Assembly (NCBI RefSeq): GCF_016107305.1 | Contig: NZ_RCVR01000019.1 | Coordinates: 46,376-110,375 of the forward strand | DNA: 64,000 bases | Source of the DNA: Roseomonas sp. KE2513 | GTDB taxonomy: Bacteria; Pseudomonadota; Alphaproteobacteria; Acetobacterales; Acetobacteraceae | Direction of reading: 5' to 3' | In this document: one piece after another, positions 28,023 to 36,424 of the stretch | Layout: each line of letters opens with the position of its first letter | How positions within the stretch are numbered: the first letter of the stretch is position 1 | The notes under the pieces: model-generated | The model's database searches: none | What the model was told of the DNA's origin: nothing | What the model saw: only the letters and a program-made list of their open reading frames with translations | Translations under genes and position numbers: made by a program

Positions 28023-28805
28023 ATGGCGACCTTCACCCTCCCGAAGAACAGCACGATCGGCACCGGCAAGACCTATAAGGCCGAGGCCGGCGCCACCAAC
28101 GTGCGCTCCTTCAAGATCTACCGCTGGGACCCGGACACGGGGGAGAATCCGCGGATGGACACCTACGAGATCGATCTCGACAAGTGCGGCCCGATGGTCT
28201 TGGACGCGCTGATCAAGATCAAGAACGAGGTGGACACGACGCTCACCTTCCGGCGCTCCTGCCGCGAGGGCATCTGCGGCTCCTGCTCGATGAACATCGA
28301 CGGGCTGAACACCCTCGCCTGCCTCAAGCCGATCGAGGACGTGCACGGCGAGGTGCGGATCAACCCGCTGCCGCACATGCCCGTGGTGAAGGACCTCGTG
28401 CCGGATCTCGGCCAGATCTATGCCCAGCTCACCTCCATCCAGCCCTGGCTGAAGGCCGACACCGCGCCGCCGCCGGACAGCGAGCGCCTGCAGTCCAAGG
28501 AGGAGCGCGCCAAGCTCGACGGGTTGTGGGAGTGCATCCTCTGCTTCTGCTGCACGACCTCCTGCCCCTCCTACTGGTGGAACGGCGATCGTTATCTCGG
28601 CCCGGCCGTGCTCCTCCAGGCCTATCGCTGGATCGCCGACAGCCGCGACGAGTACACGGGCGAGCGTCTGGACCAGCTCCAGGACCCGTTCCGCCTCTAC
28701 CGCTGCCATACGATCATGAACTGCGCCCGGACTTGCCCGAAGGGGCTGAACCCGGCGGAGGCGATCGGCCACATCAAGACCCTGCTGGTCGAGCGCGATC
28801 GCTGA
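28023..28805 (+). CDS. sdhB: succinate dehydrogenase iron-sulfur subunit
   Basis: Electron-transfer subunit of complex II, 260 residues. The [2Fe-2S] ligands are Cys80, Cys85, Cys88 and Cys100. The [4Fe-4S] and [3Fe-4S] ligands lie in [16 protein letters not shown] and [17 protein letters not shown]. It lies 57 bp after sdhA. A flavoprotein gene follows at once. Confidence 0.97.
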   Translation: MATFTLPKNSTIGTGKTYKAEAGATNVRSFKIYRWDPDTGENPRMDTYEIDLDKCGPMVLDALIKIKNEVDTTLTFRRSCREGICGSCSMNIDGLNTLACLKPIEDVHGEVRINPLPHMPVVKDLVPDLGQIYAQLTSIQPWLKADTAPPPDSERLQSKEERAKLDGLWECILCFCCTTSCPSYWWNGDRYLGPAVLLQAYRWIADSRDEYTGERLDQLQDPFRLYRCHTIMNCARTCPKGLNPAEAIGHIKTLLVERDR

Positions 28806-28809
28806 TCGG

Positions 28810-30033
28810 CTGACTGTCGCGCCGCCGGCGCGCGGCAGGGTCGCCATCGTCGGCGCCGGCCCTGCGGGGCTGGCGGCGGCGGAGGTCCTCTCGGAAGCGG
28901 GCGTTGCGGTCACCGTGCTGGATCGCATGCCCAGCCCCGCTCGCAAGCTGCTGATGGCCGGGCGCGGCGGTCTCAACCTTACCCATACCGAACCGCTCGA
29001 GACGTTCCTCTCTCGCTACGGCGCCGCGCGCCCGCGCCTTGAGCCTGCAGTACGCGCCTTTCCGCCGGAAGCCCTGCGCGCCTGGTGCGAGGCGCTGGGC
29101 CAGCCCACCTTCGCCGGCACCAGTGGCCGCGTCTTCCCTCGCGCAATGAAGGCGGCGCCGCTGCTGCGCGCCTGGCTCGCGCGCCTCGCTGGACGGGGTG
29201 TCACTCTGCTCAGCCGCCACAGCTGGACCGGCTGGGATGCCGATGGCGCCCTGACCTTCGAGCGCCCGGGCGACGCGCCTCTGCGCCTGACGCCCGATGC
29301 CACGCTGCTCGCGCTTGGAGGCGCCTCCTGGCCGCGCCTTGGCTCCGACGCGGCCTGGGTGCCGCTTCTTTCCGCGCGCGGGGTGGCCGTCGCGCCCTTC
29401 CGCCCTGCCAATTGCGGGTTGCTCATCCCTTGGTCCGAGCACCTGCGCTCCCGCTTCGCCGGAACGCCCCTCAAGCGCATCGCCCTCTCCTTTGCCGGGC
29501 GAACCGTGCGGGGAGAGGCGGTGATCACCAACCAGGGCCTGGAGGGCGGCGCCGTCTATGCCCTCTCGGCCGCCATCCGCGACGTCGCGGCGGCCCAGGG
29601 CAGCGCGACCGTCACCCTCGACCTCCGCCCCGACATGACCGCTGAGGAGGTCGCTCGCCGCCTCGCCGCCCCGCGCCGCGGCCAGTCGCTCTCCAACCAC
29701 CTGCGCCGCCAGCTCGCCCTGCCGCCCGCCACCATCGCCCTGCTGCGCGAGGGCGCCGCCCCGGCAGAGGCCGCCATCAAGTCGCTCCCGCTCCGCGTCA
29801 CCGGCGTCTCCGGCCTTGACCGCGCCATCTCCTCGGCCGGTGGCATTCAATGGAACGAACTGGACGGGGATTTCGGCCTGCACCGCCTCCCCGGGCTCTT
29901 TGCCGCCGGGGAAATGCTCGACTGGGAGGCGCCGACCGGCGGCCATCTCCTCACCGCCTGCTTCGCCACCGGGCGGGCGGCGGCTGGTGGCATCCTCCAC
30001 CAGCTTCGGGACGGGGCGGGCCAGCGCGGGTGA
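28810..30033 (+). CDS. TIGR03862/HI0933-type FAD-dependent oxidoreductase, non-standard start
   Basis: A 407-residue flavoprotein of the HI0933/BaiN-like class, usually of unknown substrate. The Rossmann motif VAIVGAGPAGLAAAEVL begins about 13 residues after the sdhB stop. PARKLLMAGRGGLNLTH, GTSGRVFP.AMKAAPLLRAW, TLLALGGASWPRLGSD and the C-terminal GLFAAGEMLDWEAPTGGHLL are family hallmarks. No ATG, GTG or TTG lies in frame between the previous in-frame stop (28747) and the Rossmann strand. CTG at 28810 is the only near-cognate start. GTG 28915 would remove the FAD-binding strand. Translation is probably coupled to sdhB. Confidence 0.85.
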   Translation: MTVAPPARGRVAIVGAGPAGLAAAEVLSEAGVAVTVLDRMPSPARKLLMAGRGGLNLTHTEPLETFLSRYGAARPRLEPAVRAFPPEALRAWCEALGQPTFAGTSGRVFPRAMKAAPLLRAWLARLAGRGVTLLSRHSWTGWDADGALTFERPGDAPLRLTPDATLLALGGASWPRLGSDAAWVPLLSARGVAVAPFRPANCGLLIPWSEHLRSRFAGTPLKRIALSFAGRTVRGEAVITNQGLEGGAVYALSAAIRDVAAAQGSATVTLDLRPDMTAEEVARRLAAPRRGQSLSNHLRRQLALPPATIALLREGAAPAEAAIKSLPLRVTGVSGLDRAISSAGGIQWNELDGDFGLHRLPGLFAAGEMLDWEAPTGGHLLTACFATGRAAAGGILHQLRDGAGQRG

Positions 30034-30037
30034 CTCC

Positions 30038-30279
30038 GGGGAGAGGAAGAAGGAATTTTTCCTCTCCCCAGACCCCTCACCATCAGCTTTTTCTATCTGC
30101 TCGGGATGCTTTGTGGCGGTTGCGCCTCAGGTCATAGAGCTGAGGCGACTGCACGCGCGGGAAGGGGGCTGCGATGGAGCCGTCCCCCCCCAATCACCGC
30201 ATCCGCGACGACAGACGGGGATCCAAGGGCCTCAGGCCCTTGGCGGGAGAGGTGCCGGAGAGGGCAGGGCCCTCTCCGG
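30038..30279 (-). repeat. dispersed four-hairpin 3'-UTR element, copy B
   Basis: Best-preserved full copy. Read on the minus strand it begins 25 nt after the dienelactone hydrolase stop. The modules are GGAGAGGGC/GCCCTCTCC, CCAAGGG/CCCTTGG, a variable spacer, CCTCAG/CTGAGG around a central ATGAC-type loop, and the terminal GGGGAGAGGAA stem with one G-U type pair. It also lies at the 3' end of the convergent flavoprotein gene. Confidence 0.85.
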
Positions 30280-30304
30280 CAGCCGCAAGCGCCGGCCGGT
30301 TCTC

Positions 30305-31192
30305 TCAGCTCACGCCGTTCCCCTTCAGGAATTCGAGCATCAGCCGCCATCCCGCCTCGGCCGCCTCCTTGCGGTAGCTCGGCCGGTAGTCCGCGTGGAA
30401 GCCGTGCGGCGCGCCTGGATAGATCACGAGGGTGAAGCGCTTCCCGGCCTCGCGCATGCGCGTCTCCATCTGGCGAAGGCTGTCCACGGGGATGCCCGTG
30501 TCCGCCTCGCCGTAGAGGCCGAGGATGGGGCACTTGATGTCGGCGGCCATGTCGAGCGGCACGCGCGGCGTCAGGGTGCTGGCCTGCCCTGCCACGGGCC
30601 CGTACCAGGCGACGCCCGCCTTCAGCCGCGGGTTCTGTGCCGAGTAGGCCCAGACGTTCCGACCGCCCCGGCAGAAGCCGATGATCGCCACCTTTTCCGC
30701 GCTGCCGCCGTCCTGCCCGGCCCAGGCGAGGGTGGCGTCGAGGTCGCGGAACAGCTCGTCGTCGGGCTTTCGGCCGGCGATGGCCGCGGCGGCGCCGACA
30801 TCGGGGGCCGCAGCCGCGTCGCCCTGGCGCACGTAGTAGTCGGGCGCCACGGCGAGGTAGCCTTCCCGCGCCAGGCGGCGGCAGACATCCTTGATGTACT
30901 CGTGCAGGCCGAAGATCTCCTGGCAGACGAGCACCACCGGCCAGTCGCGCCCTGTGGCGGGTCGGGCGCGGTAGCCGGGCAGGGCGCGGTCACCGGCAGG
31001 GATGCTCACCTCCCCGGCCACCAGTCCCTCTGCCGGCGTCGTCACGATCGTCTGGGCCATGACGGGACCCGCGGCCAGCGTGTAGCCGGCCGCCCCGCCC
31101 ACCGAGCCGACGAAGCCGCGCCGCCCCAGGCGCTCGAACAGCGGGGGCGAGATCATCTCCACGGGGGGCGGGGTTTCGGGAAGCTGGTCCAT
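30305..31192 (-). CDS. dienelactone hydrolase family protein, exported
   Basis: A 295-residue alpha/beta hydrolase of the DLH family, whose members open lactones or esters. The nucleophile Cys174 (GFCRGGRN), Asp231 (YGEADTG) and His263 (GAPHGFHAD) form the DLH triad. The N-terminus carries RRGFVGSVGGAAGYTLAAG, which looks like a twin-arginine signal peptide ending near MAQT, so a periplasmic location is likely. The substrate is unknown. ATG 31192 is chosen; an open frame continuing upstream is a GC-rich artefact. Confidence 0.88.
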   Translation of the reverse strand: MDQLPETPPPVEMISPPLFERLGRRGFVGSVGGAAGYTLAAGPVMAQTIVTTPAEGLVAGEVSIPAGDRALPGYRARPATGRDWPVVLVCQEIFGLHEYIKDVCRRLAREGYLAVAPDYYVRQGDAAAAPDVGAAAAIAGRKPDDELFRDLDATLAWAGQDGGSAEKVAIIGFCRGGRNVWAYSAQNPRLKAGVAWYGPVAGQASTLTPRVPLDMAADIKCPILGLYGEADTGIPVDSLRQMETRMREAGKRFTLVIYPGAPHGFHADYRPSYRKEAAEAGWRLMLEFLKGNGVS

Positions 31193-31333
31193 GCGGGTTC
31201 CTCCGGTGCCGCGGGAGCCTACACCGGCTCCGCGCGCGTCCGCACAGGCCCGGGCGAGGAAATCGCGGGCAGCGCGCATCGCGAAGGGGCCAGGGTCGTT
31301 GTGCCCCGGAAATCCCATCCTTCCAGGCCCGCC

Positions 31334-32188
31334 ATGAAGATCCTCGTCGGCTGCGACCTCGGCTACCAGGTCACCGGCCCCGCCACCCTCATCCTGAACA
31401 TCCAGCCGGCCGAGACGCCGCGGCAGCGGATCCTGCGCGAGACCCTGACGATCACGCCGGAGGGCGCGCGGACCGAGAGCTGGACGGTGCCGGGCACGGG
31501 CAACCGCTACCTCCGCATCCATGCCGAGGCAGGCACGGACCTCCTCATCCATCACGAGGCGGAGGTCGATCTGTCCCCGCATGTGGTGGACCCCGGCGAG
31601 GTCGGGCAGACGGCGCCGGCCGAGCTGCCGCCGGAGGTGCTGCCCCATCTCTGGCCCTCCCGCTTCTGCGAGTCCGACCGGCTGGAGCGCCTGGCGCTGC
31701 GCGAGTTCTGCGACGCGCCCGAGGGACATGCGCGCGTGACCGCCGTCTGCAACTGGGTGCACGACCGTATCACCTATCTCCGCGGCGCCTCCGCCCCCAC
31801 CACCACGGCAACGGACACGCTTCTGTCGGGCGCTGGCGTCTGCCGGGACTTCGCGCATCTGGCCGTTGCGCTCTGCCGGGCACTGGGCATCCCCGCCCGC
31901 TTCATCTCCGCCCACGCGCCGGGCCTCGTGCCGCCCGACTTCCACGCGGTGTTCGAGGCCTTTCTCGGCGGCAAGTGGTGGCTCTTCGACGCCACGCGCC
32001 AGGCGCCGCTCGACGCCCTCGTGCGGATCGGCCAGGGGCGTGACGCGGCCGAGGCCGCCTTCGCCGAGATCCATGGCGCCGCCACCCCCACCACCATGGC
32101 CGTGCACGCGGAGGTGCTCGAGGGCCTGGACGTCGCCCGCGGCGTGCGGACGACGCTGGCCGTCGCGGACGCCGCCGAGGCACCCTGA
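31334..32188 (+). CDS. transglutaminase-like family protein
   Basis: A 284-residue protein with an N-terminal beta-rich region (about 1-95) and a transglutaminase-like cysteine protease domain. The triad is Cys170 (GAGVCRDFAHL), His204 (DFHAVFEAF) and Asp219 (WLFDATR). No signal peptide is seen. Proteins of this type act as peptidases or amidases on unknown substrates. It is followed 4 bp later by the PAP2 gene, which suggests co-transcription. Confidence 0.9.
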   Translation: MKILVGCDLGYQVTGPATLILNIQPAETPRQRILRETLTITPEGARTESWTVPGTGNRYLRIHAEAGTDLLIHHEAEVDLSPHVVDPGEVGQTAPAELPPEVLPHLWPSRFCESDRLERLALREFCDAPEGHARVTAVCNWVHDRITYLRGASAPTTTATDTLLSGAGVCRDFAHLAVALCRALGIPARFISAHAPGLVPPDFHAVFEAFLGGKWWLFDATRQAPLDALVRIGQGRDAAEAAFAEIHGAATPTTMAVHAEVLEGLDVARGVRTTLAVADAAEAP

Positions 32189-32192
32189 CAAG

Positions 32193-32942
32193 GTGAGAGG
32201 CATTCCCCTTCCGCCCACCGCGCCGCGCCGGCTACGCGACTTCCTCGCGCGGCAGGAACTCGGCGCTCTGGCCGCCGTTCTGGCGGTCGCCGCCGGCCTG
32301 TTCGGCTTCGCCAAGCTCGCGGCGGAGGTGACGGACGGCGACACCCCCGCCTTCGACCGCCACATCCTCCTCGCCCTCCGCAACCCGGCCGATCTCGGCG
32401 ACCCTATAGGCCCCCGCTGGCTCGAGGAGGCGGCGCGGGACGTCACCGCACTCGGCAGCCACGTGATCCTCGGCTACGTGACGCTCGCGGTGGTGGGGTT
32501 CCTCCTCCTCTCCGGCCGGCGCGCCAGCGCGCTGTTCACTGCGCTGGCGATCGGCGGCGGCATGCTCGTCAGCAGCGTCCTCAAGATCGGCTTTGCCCGC
32601 CCGCGCCCCGACCTCGTACCCCATGCGGTGGAGGTCTATACGGCCAGCTTCCCGAGTGGCCACGCCATGCTCTCGGCGGTGGCCTACCTGACGCTGGGCG
32701 CCCTGCTCATGCGCGTCGCCCCGCTCGGGCGCACGAAGTTCTACGTCCTCGCCGTCGCCATCCTCACCACGCTGATGGTGGGGATCAGCCGCGTCTATCT
32801 CGGCGTCCACTGGCCGACGGACGTGCTGGCCGGCTGGTGCGGCGGCGCGGGATGGGCGCTTCTCTGCTGGATCGTGCTGAACGCCCTTCAGCGCCGCGGC
32901 GCCGTGGAGCCGAAGGGCACGCCGGAGGAGCCCGCGGGCTGA
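32193..32942 (+). CDS. PAP2 family phosphatase
   Basis: A 249-residue integral membrane phosphatase of the type-2 phosphatidic acid phosphatase family. Members dephosphorylate lipid phosphates such as undecaprenyl pyrophosphate or phosphatidate. The three motifs are KIGFARPRP, PSGHAM and SRVYLGVHWPTDVLAG, with five or six helices. The GTG at 32193 gives the shortest sensible N-terminus, 4 bp after the transglutaminase stop. The lipid substrate cannot be told. Confidence 0.9.
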   Translation: MRGIPLPPTAPRRLRDFLARQELGALAAVLAVAAGLFGFAKLAAEVTDGDTPAFDRHILLALRNPADLGDPIGPRWLEEAARDVTALGSHVILGYVTLAVVGFLLLSGRRASALFTALAIGGGMLVSSVLKIGFARPRPDLVPHAVEVYTASFPSGHAMLSAVAYLTLGALLMRVAPLGRTKFYVLAVAILTTLMVGISRVYLGVHWPTDVLAGWCGGAGWALLCWIVLNALQRRGAVEPKGTPEEPAG

Positions 32943-32996
32943 AGCGGTGCCCAGGCGGCCCGTGACAAGCCGCCTCCCCGCCCGACGCGGCGGCCC

Positions 32997-33434
32997 CTAA
33001 TCCAGCAGTCCCCTGTCCACGCGCCGGTCCTCGGCATCGATCGCCGACGCGCCGCCCTCCTTGCTGAAGGCATCGCGCTGCGGGTCCGGCAGGAGGTTCA
33101 GCACTGTCTCGGAGGGCCTGCACAGCCGCACGCCGAGCGGCGTCACCACGATCGGCCGGTTGATGAGGATCGGATGCGCCATCATGGCGTCGAGCAACTG
33201 CTCGTCGGTCAGGGATGGATCGCCGAGACCCAGCTCCGCATACGGCGTGCCCTTCTCGCGCAGCACATCCCGCACCGGCACGCCCATGCGGTGGATGAGG
33301 TCCGCCAGCACCTCCCGCGAGGGCGGGGTCTTCAGGTACTCGATCACCTCCGGCTCCTCCCCGCTGTTGCGGATGAGGGCAAGGGTGTTGCGGGACGTGC
33401 CGCAGGCCGGGTTGTGGTAGATGGTGACGGTCAC
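32997..33434 (-). CDS. arsC: arsenate reductase, glutaredoxin-dependent type
   Basis: A 145-residue thioredoxin-fold protein of the ArsC/Spx family. It has VTIYHNPACGTSRNTLALI with Cys11, EYLKTPPS, and the arginines of NRPIVVTPLGVRLCRP that bind the oxyanion. It would reduce arsenate to arsenite with glutaredoxin. It starts with GTG at 33434 (gaggag upstream). A longer frame to 33518 reads into repeat copy C and should not be used. No arsB/acr3 transporter is nearby, so detoxification is inferred from family. Confidence 0.88.
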   Translation of the reverse strand: MTVTIYHNPACGTSRNTLALIRNSGEEPEVIEYLKTPPSREVLADLIHRMGVPVRDVLREKGTPYAELGLGDPSLTDEQLLDAMMAHPILINRPIVVTPLGVRLCRPSETVLNLLPDPQRDAFSKEGGASAIDAEDRRVDRGLLD

Positions 33435-33469
33435 GATGCGCGCTCCTCGGTGAACGATGCGGTGGCGCT

Positions 33470-33648
33470 GGGGAGAGGAAGAAAGAGTTCTTCCTCTCCC
33501 CAGATCCCTCACCATCATCTTTCTCTATCTGCTTGAATGCTTCGACGGCCGGTGCGCCTGAGGTCATGAACCCGAGGCGGCTGCACGATCAGGAAATGAT
33601 CGCGAAAGCCAAAGGGCGGATCCAAGGGCCTCAGGCCCTCTCCGGGGC
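33470..33648 (-). repeat. dispersed four-hairpin 3'-UTR element, copy C (shortened)
   Basis: Starts 12 nt after the rrf2 stop on the minus strand. The first two palindromes have recombined, so CCAAGGG runs directly into CCCTCTCC. The third module pairs CCTGAG with CCGAGG imperfectly. The fourth is a perfect 14-bp stem GGGGAGAGGAAGAA / TTCTTCCTCTCCCC with loop AGAG at 33470-33501. Confidence 0.85.
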
Positions 33649-33660
33649 CGCAGCGCCAGC

Positions 33661-34131
33661 CTAGATGGCGAAGTTCAACGGCTCTGCCGAGGGCCGCTGG
33701 AGCCCGGCGGCTTGGGCACGGCGAAGCAGGTCCTCCAGAGTCATCCCCTGGAGGCGTTCGCGCAGGGCTTCGTCCAGCTCGCTCCAAAGCGGCGCGACGA
33801 CGCCCTGGTGGAGCGCCCCAGACAGGTCGCTGCCCCCTTCCGTGCCCTCCGCCACAGCGGCCACGGCCTCGGAGAGGCGGATGTCGCGGGGACGGCGGCC
33901 CAGGCGGTAGCCACCGCGCGGCCCACGGACGCCTTCGAGCAGCCCCGCGCGGGAGAGGGCCTGGAAGACGGGCTCGATGCCGCGCCGGGCGGCGCCGAGG
34001 CGGTCCGCGATCTCCGCGCCTCCCGCCACGGCGCCGTTCGCCCCTCGCCCGGCGTGGAAGGCGACATCGAGAAGAACGGAGACCGCTGTCAGGGCGCGGT
34101 CCTGGCGCAGGAGTCGAAGGGAGGGCTGCAT
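33661..34131 (-). CDS. Rrf2 family transcriptional regulator without cysteines
   Basis: A 156-residue winged-helix protein of the Rrf2 family. It has ALTAVSVLLDVAFHAG, GAEIADRLGAARRGIEPVFQALSRAGLLEGVRGPRGGYRLGR (helix-turn-helix and wing) and AVAAVAEGTEG. IscR, NsrR and RirA relatives carry three Cys for an Fe-S cluster between helices 5 and 6. This protein contains no Cys at all, so it must sense something else or be apo-active. Target genes are unknown; the neighbours are arsC and a dapA-like gene. Confidence 0.88.
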   Translation of the reverse strand: MQPSLRLLRQDRALTAVSVLLDVAFHAGRGANGAVAGGAEIADRLGAARRGIEPVFQALSRAGLLEGVRGPRGGYRLGRRPRDIRLSEAVAAVAEGTEGGSDLSGALHQGVVAPLWSELDEALRERLQGMTLEDLLRRAQAAGLQRPSAEPLNFAI

Positions 34132-34140
34132 TCCCCCAAT

Positions 34141-35034
34141 CTACGCACTCTCAGCGTGCATTTCCAGATCGAACAGCGCGCCTTCCACCTCCCGCCGCCC
34201 TTCGGCGGAGAGGGCGGGCTGGGGTGGCAGCGGGGTGCCGACCGCGAAACCCTGGATTTCCAGCGCGCCCTTGATGCAGGCCGCCAGGGCGTGCCGGGCA
34301 AAAAGCTCGTTGATGCGCCAGAGCCGGCGCTGCAGGGCCATGGCGCCTGCCCAGTCCTCGGCGCGGCACAATTCATAGAGCCGCACGCTCTGGCGCGGAA
34401 TGGCGCAAGCCGGACCCGCCATCCAGCCGACGCCGCCGATCAGCATCACCGCGGCCGGGATATGGGCGGAGGCGGCGAAGACCCGCATCCGGCCCTCGGT
34501 GCGGTCCATGATCGAGAGCAGCCGCCCGGTATTGGTGGAGGCATCTTTCACGTAACCGATCCGCGGGTGGCGGGAGAGGGCTTCGAGGGCGGGAAGGGAG
34601 AGGTCGGAGCGCTGGAACTGCGGGTTGGTGTAGAGCACCACCGGCCGTTCCACCGCGTCCGCGACGGCGGTAAAATAGGCGACCACGCCAGCCTCTGGCA
34701 CGGGGAAATAGGCCTCGAGGATCGCCAGGATGCCGTCCGCCCCGAGCGCCTCGGCCTCGCGTGCCTGGCGCACTGCCTCGGCCGTCGTGGTCGCGGCGAT
34801 GCCGGCGACGACCGGCACGCGACCGGCGGCGGCCTCTACCACCACCTCGATGATGCGGCGGCGCTGCTCGGCGTTGAGATAGGCGAACTCCCCGGTGCTG
34901 CCGAGCGGCGTCAGCCCGTGCACGCCGGCGGCGACCAGGTGCTCGACCAGCCGTGCCAGCACCTCGTCCAGCACCCGACCGTCCGGGCCGATGGGGGAGA
35001 CGAGATAGGGGAAGACGCCGTGAAGATCCTGCAT
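34141..35034 (-). CDS. dihydrodipicolinate synthase family protein
   Basis: A 297-residue class I aldolase of the DapA/NanA superfamily. It has GSTGEF at 45-50, the proton-relay Tyr135 in YTNP and the Schiff-base Lys163 in YVKDAS. Since it stands outside a lysine cluster and carries some substitutions ([13 protein letters not shown]), it may act on another 2-oxoacid rather than in lysine synthesis. It lies 9 bp upstream of rrf2 in the same direction. Confidence 0.9.
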   Translation of the reverse strand: MQDLHGVFPYLVSPIGPDGRVLDEVLARLVEHLVAAGVHGLTPLGSTGEFAYLNAEQRRRIIEVVVEAAAGRVPVVAGIAATTTAEAVRQAREAEALGADGILAILEAYFPVPEAGVVAYFTAVADAVERPVVLYTNPQFQRSDLSLPALEALSRHPRIGYVKDASTNTGRLLSIMDRTEGRMRVFAASAHIPAAVMLIGGVGWMAGPACAIPRQSVRLYELCRAEDWAGAMALQRRLWRINELFARHALAACIKGALEIQGFAVGTPLPPQPALSAEGRREVEGALFDLEMHAESA

Positions 35035-35167
35035 ACGCGAAGGCTAGGCCGGGCCCGTGTCCCACGGAACCGCCGGGCCGGATGTGCGACGCTTTCGTGA
35101 CGGGAGCTGCGACCGTCTTGCGGCGCGCCGCGCGCGGGTGCAGCAACGATCCATAGGGGAGACCCCG

Positions 35168-35809
35168 ATGCCCGGCACGAACATTGGTATCAACACCGAC
35201 GTCATCACCGACCTCGCCCAGCTAGAGGCCCTCTACGGGGTGCCGGGCGACGCCTCCACGGTAAAGGAGGTGCCTCACATCACCGCCGAGTACCGGGCGA
35301 TGATCGAGGCCTCACCTTTTCTCGCCCTGGCCACCAGCGGCCCGGAAGGGCTGGACTGCTCACCGCGCGGCGACCGCCCGGGCGAACTCGTCCGCATCGC
35401 CGATCCGCGCACGCTGCTGATGCCCGATCGCCGCGGCAACAACCGCGTGGACAGCCTGCGCAACATCCTGCGCGACCCGCGGGTGGCGCTGATGTTCCTC
35501 ATCCCCGGGCACGGCAACGCGCTGCGCGTGAACGGGCGCGCGCAGATCTCGGTCGCGCCCGCCCTGCTGGAAAGCTTCGCGGTGGAGGGGAAGGCGCCCC
35601 GCAGCGTGATCGTGGTCACGGTGGAGACCGTCTATTTCCAGTGCGCCCGCGCGGTCATCCGCGCCCGCCTCTGGGAGCCGGAGGCGAGGGTGGCGCCGGG
35701 CAGCCTGCCGACGCCGGGCCGCATCCTCGCCGCCCTCAGCAAGGGGGAGGTCGGCGGCGAGCCCTACGACTCCAGCTGGGCGGCGCGGGCGAAGGAGACG
35801 ATGTGGTAG
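35168..35809 (+). CDS. FMN-binding pyridoxamine 5'-phosphate oxidase-like protein (MSMEG_1061 family)
   Basis: A 213-residue split-barrel flavoprotein. Typical blocks are HITAEYRAMIEASPFLALATSGPEGLDCSPRGD, LLMPDRRGNNRVDSLRNILRDPRVALMFLIPG, LRVNGRAQI and YFQCARAVIRARLWEP. Such proteins bind FMN or F420 and their reactions are mostly unknown. The start at ATG 35168 follows ggggaga. Confidence 0.88.
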   Translation: MPGTNIGINTDVITDLAQLEALYGVPGDASTVKEVPHITAEYRAMIEASPFLALATSGPEGLDCSPRGDRPGELVRIADPRTLLMPDRRGNNRVDSLRNILRDPRVALMFLIPGHGNALRVNGRAQISVAPALLESFAVEGKAPRSVIVVTVETVYFQCARAVIRARLWEPEARVAPGSLPTPGRILAALSKGEVGGEPYDSSWAARAKETMW

Positions 35810-35815
35810 CCGCCC

Positions 35816-36016
35816 TCAGGCGGTAACGCGCCCGCGGGAGCGCAGCACCACCAGTCGCGCCACGCGCGCGGCCTCGGCGGGATCGGGGAAGGCCATGCCT
35901 TCCAGATCCTCGAGGCCGGGATCGGTTGCGAGGAACATCCAGTCCGCCTCCCGCGCCACGGCGACGCCAACGAAGCGCCCGTCCACGCTGATCGGCCGTG
36001 AGCCGCGCATGGTCAC
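35816..36016 (-). CDS. small conserved-looking hypothetical protein
   Basis: A 66-residue protein of unknown function (GRFVGVAVAREADWMFLATDPGLEDLEGMAF...). It has no signal peptide or membrane helix. It has a compact beta-then-helix look: strands around RFVGVAVA and WMFLATD, and a basic C-terminus. The GTG start overlaps the stop of the upstream small gene (GTGA), which supports both as real and translationally coupled. It ends 6 bp from the convergent FMN-binding gene. Confidence 0.6.
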   Translation of the reverse strand: MTMRGSRPISVDGRFVGVAVAREADWMFLATDPGLEDLEGMAFPDPAEAARVARLVVLRSRGRVTA

Positions 36017-36162
36017 AGGCTCCCCATGGCGCGCAGTAGCGCGCTCTCGATCTCGGACTGGCGCGGCGGGCGCGGGGCGCGGGGGAAGGCGCGCTCCAGC
36101 AGGGCGCGAAGGGCGGCGAAGGGGCCGCGGCGGGCAGGCAGGAAAAGGGAGCGGGTCATCAT
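36013..36162 (-). CDS. short basic hypothetical protein
   Basis: A 49-residue, Arg-rich peptide (MMTRSLFLPARRG... ending SALLRAMGSL) with no recognised domain. The predicted helices are amphipathic. The support is its GTGA overlap with the following small gene and position downstream of a 260-bp leader shared divergently with cysK. Two consecutive ATGs (36162, 36159) are possible starts. Confidence 0.5.
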   Translation of the reverse strand: MMTRSLFLPARRGPFAALRALLERAFPRAPRPPRQSEIESALLRAMGSL

Positions 36163-36424
36163 GTGTCCGTTCGGGCAGGGCCCGGCTTGGAAAGGGCAGG
36201 GGAATGGCGGCGCGTTCAGCGCCGACATCCCCGGTCGCGGCGGGTCTCTCGCATCGGAAGCCCCCTCTCGGGACGGGTTGGCGATGCCCGAGAATTCGGC
36301 GTGAATCGTCGCAGGGTCAACGAAATGAAACGATCGATTTTCGCTGAATAAAGAGGATGAACCCCTCGCGGCACGTGGGTTGGGTGGTGGACGCCACCCC
36401 GGCCGCGCGTGGTAAATCCGCCGG

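Noticed and set aside
21463..28976. Very long open frames on the minus strand (over 1100 codons each) opposite the chemoreceptor/Asd-like genes and opposite sdhCDAB
   Set aside because: They are antisense shadows typical of about 70 percent GC DNA. The plus-strand proteins have full family motifs; the minus frames are His/Arg/Gly-rich with no domain.
30305..32446. A single 713-codon minus-strand frame containing the dienelactone hydrolase
   Set aside because: The upstream half is antisense to the transglutaminase and PAP2 genes. The hydrolase has its own ATG at 31192 and a Tat-like signal peptide.
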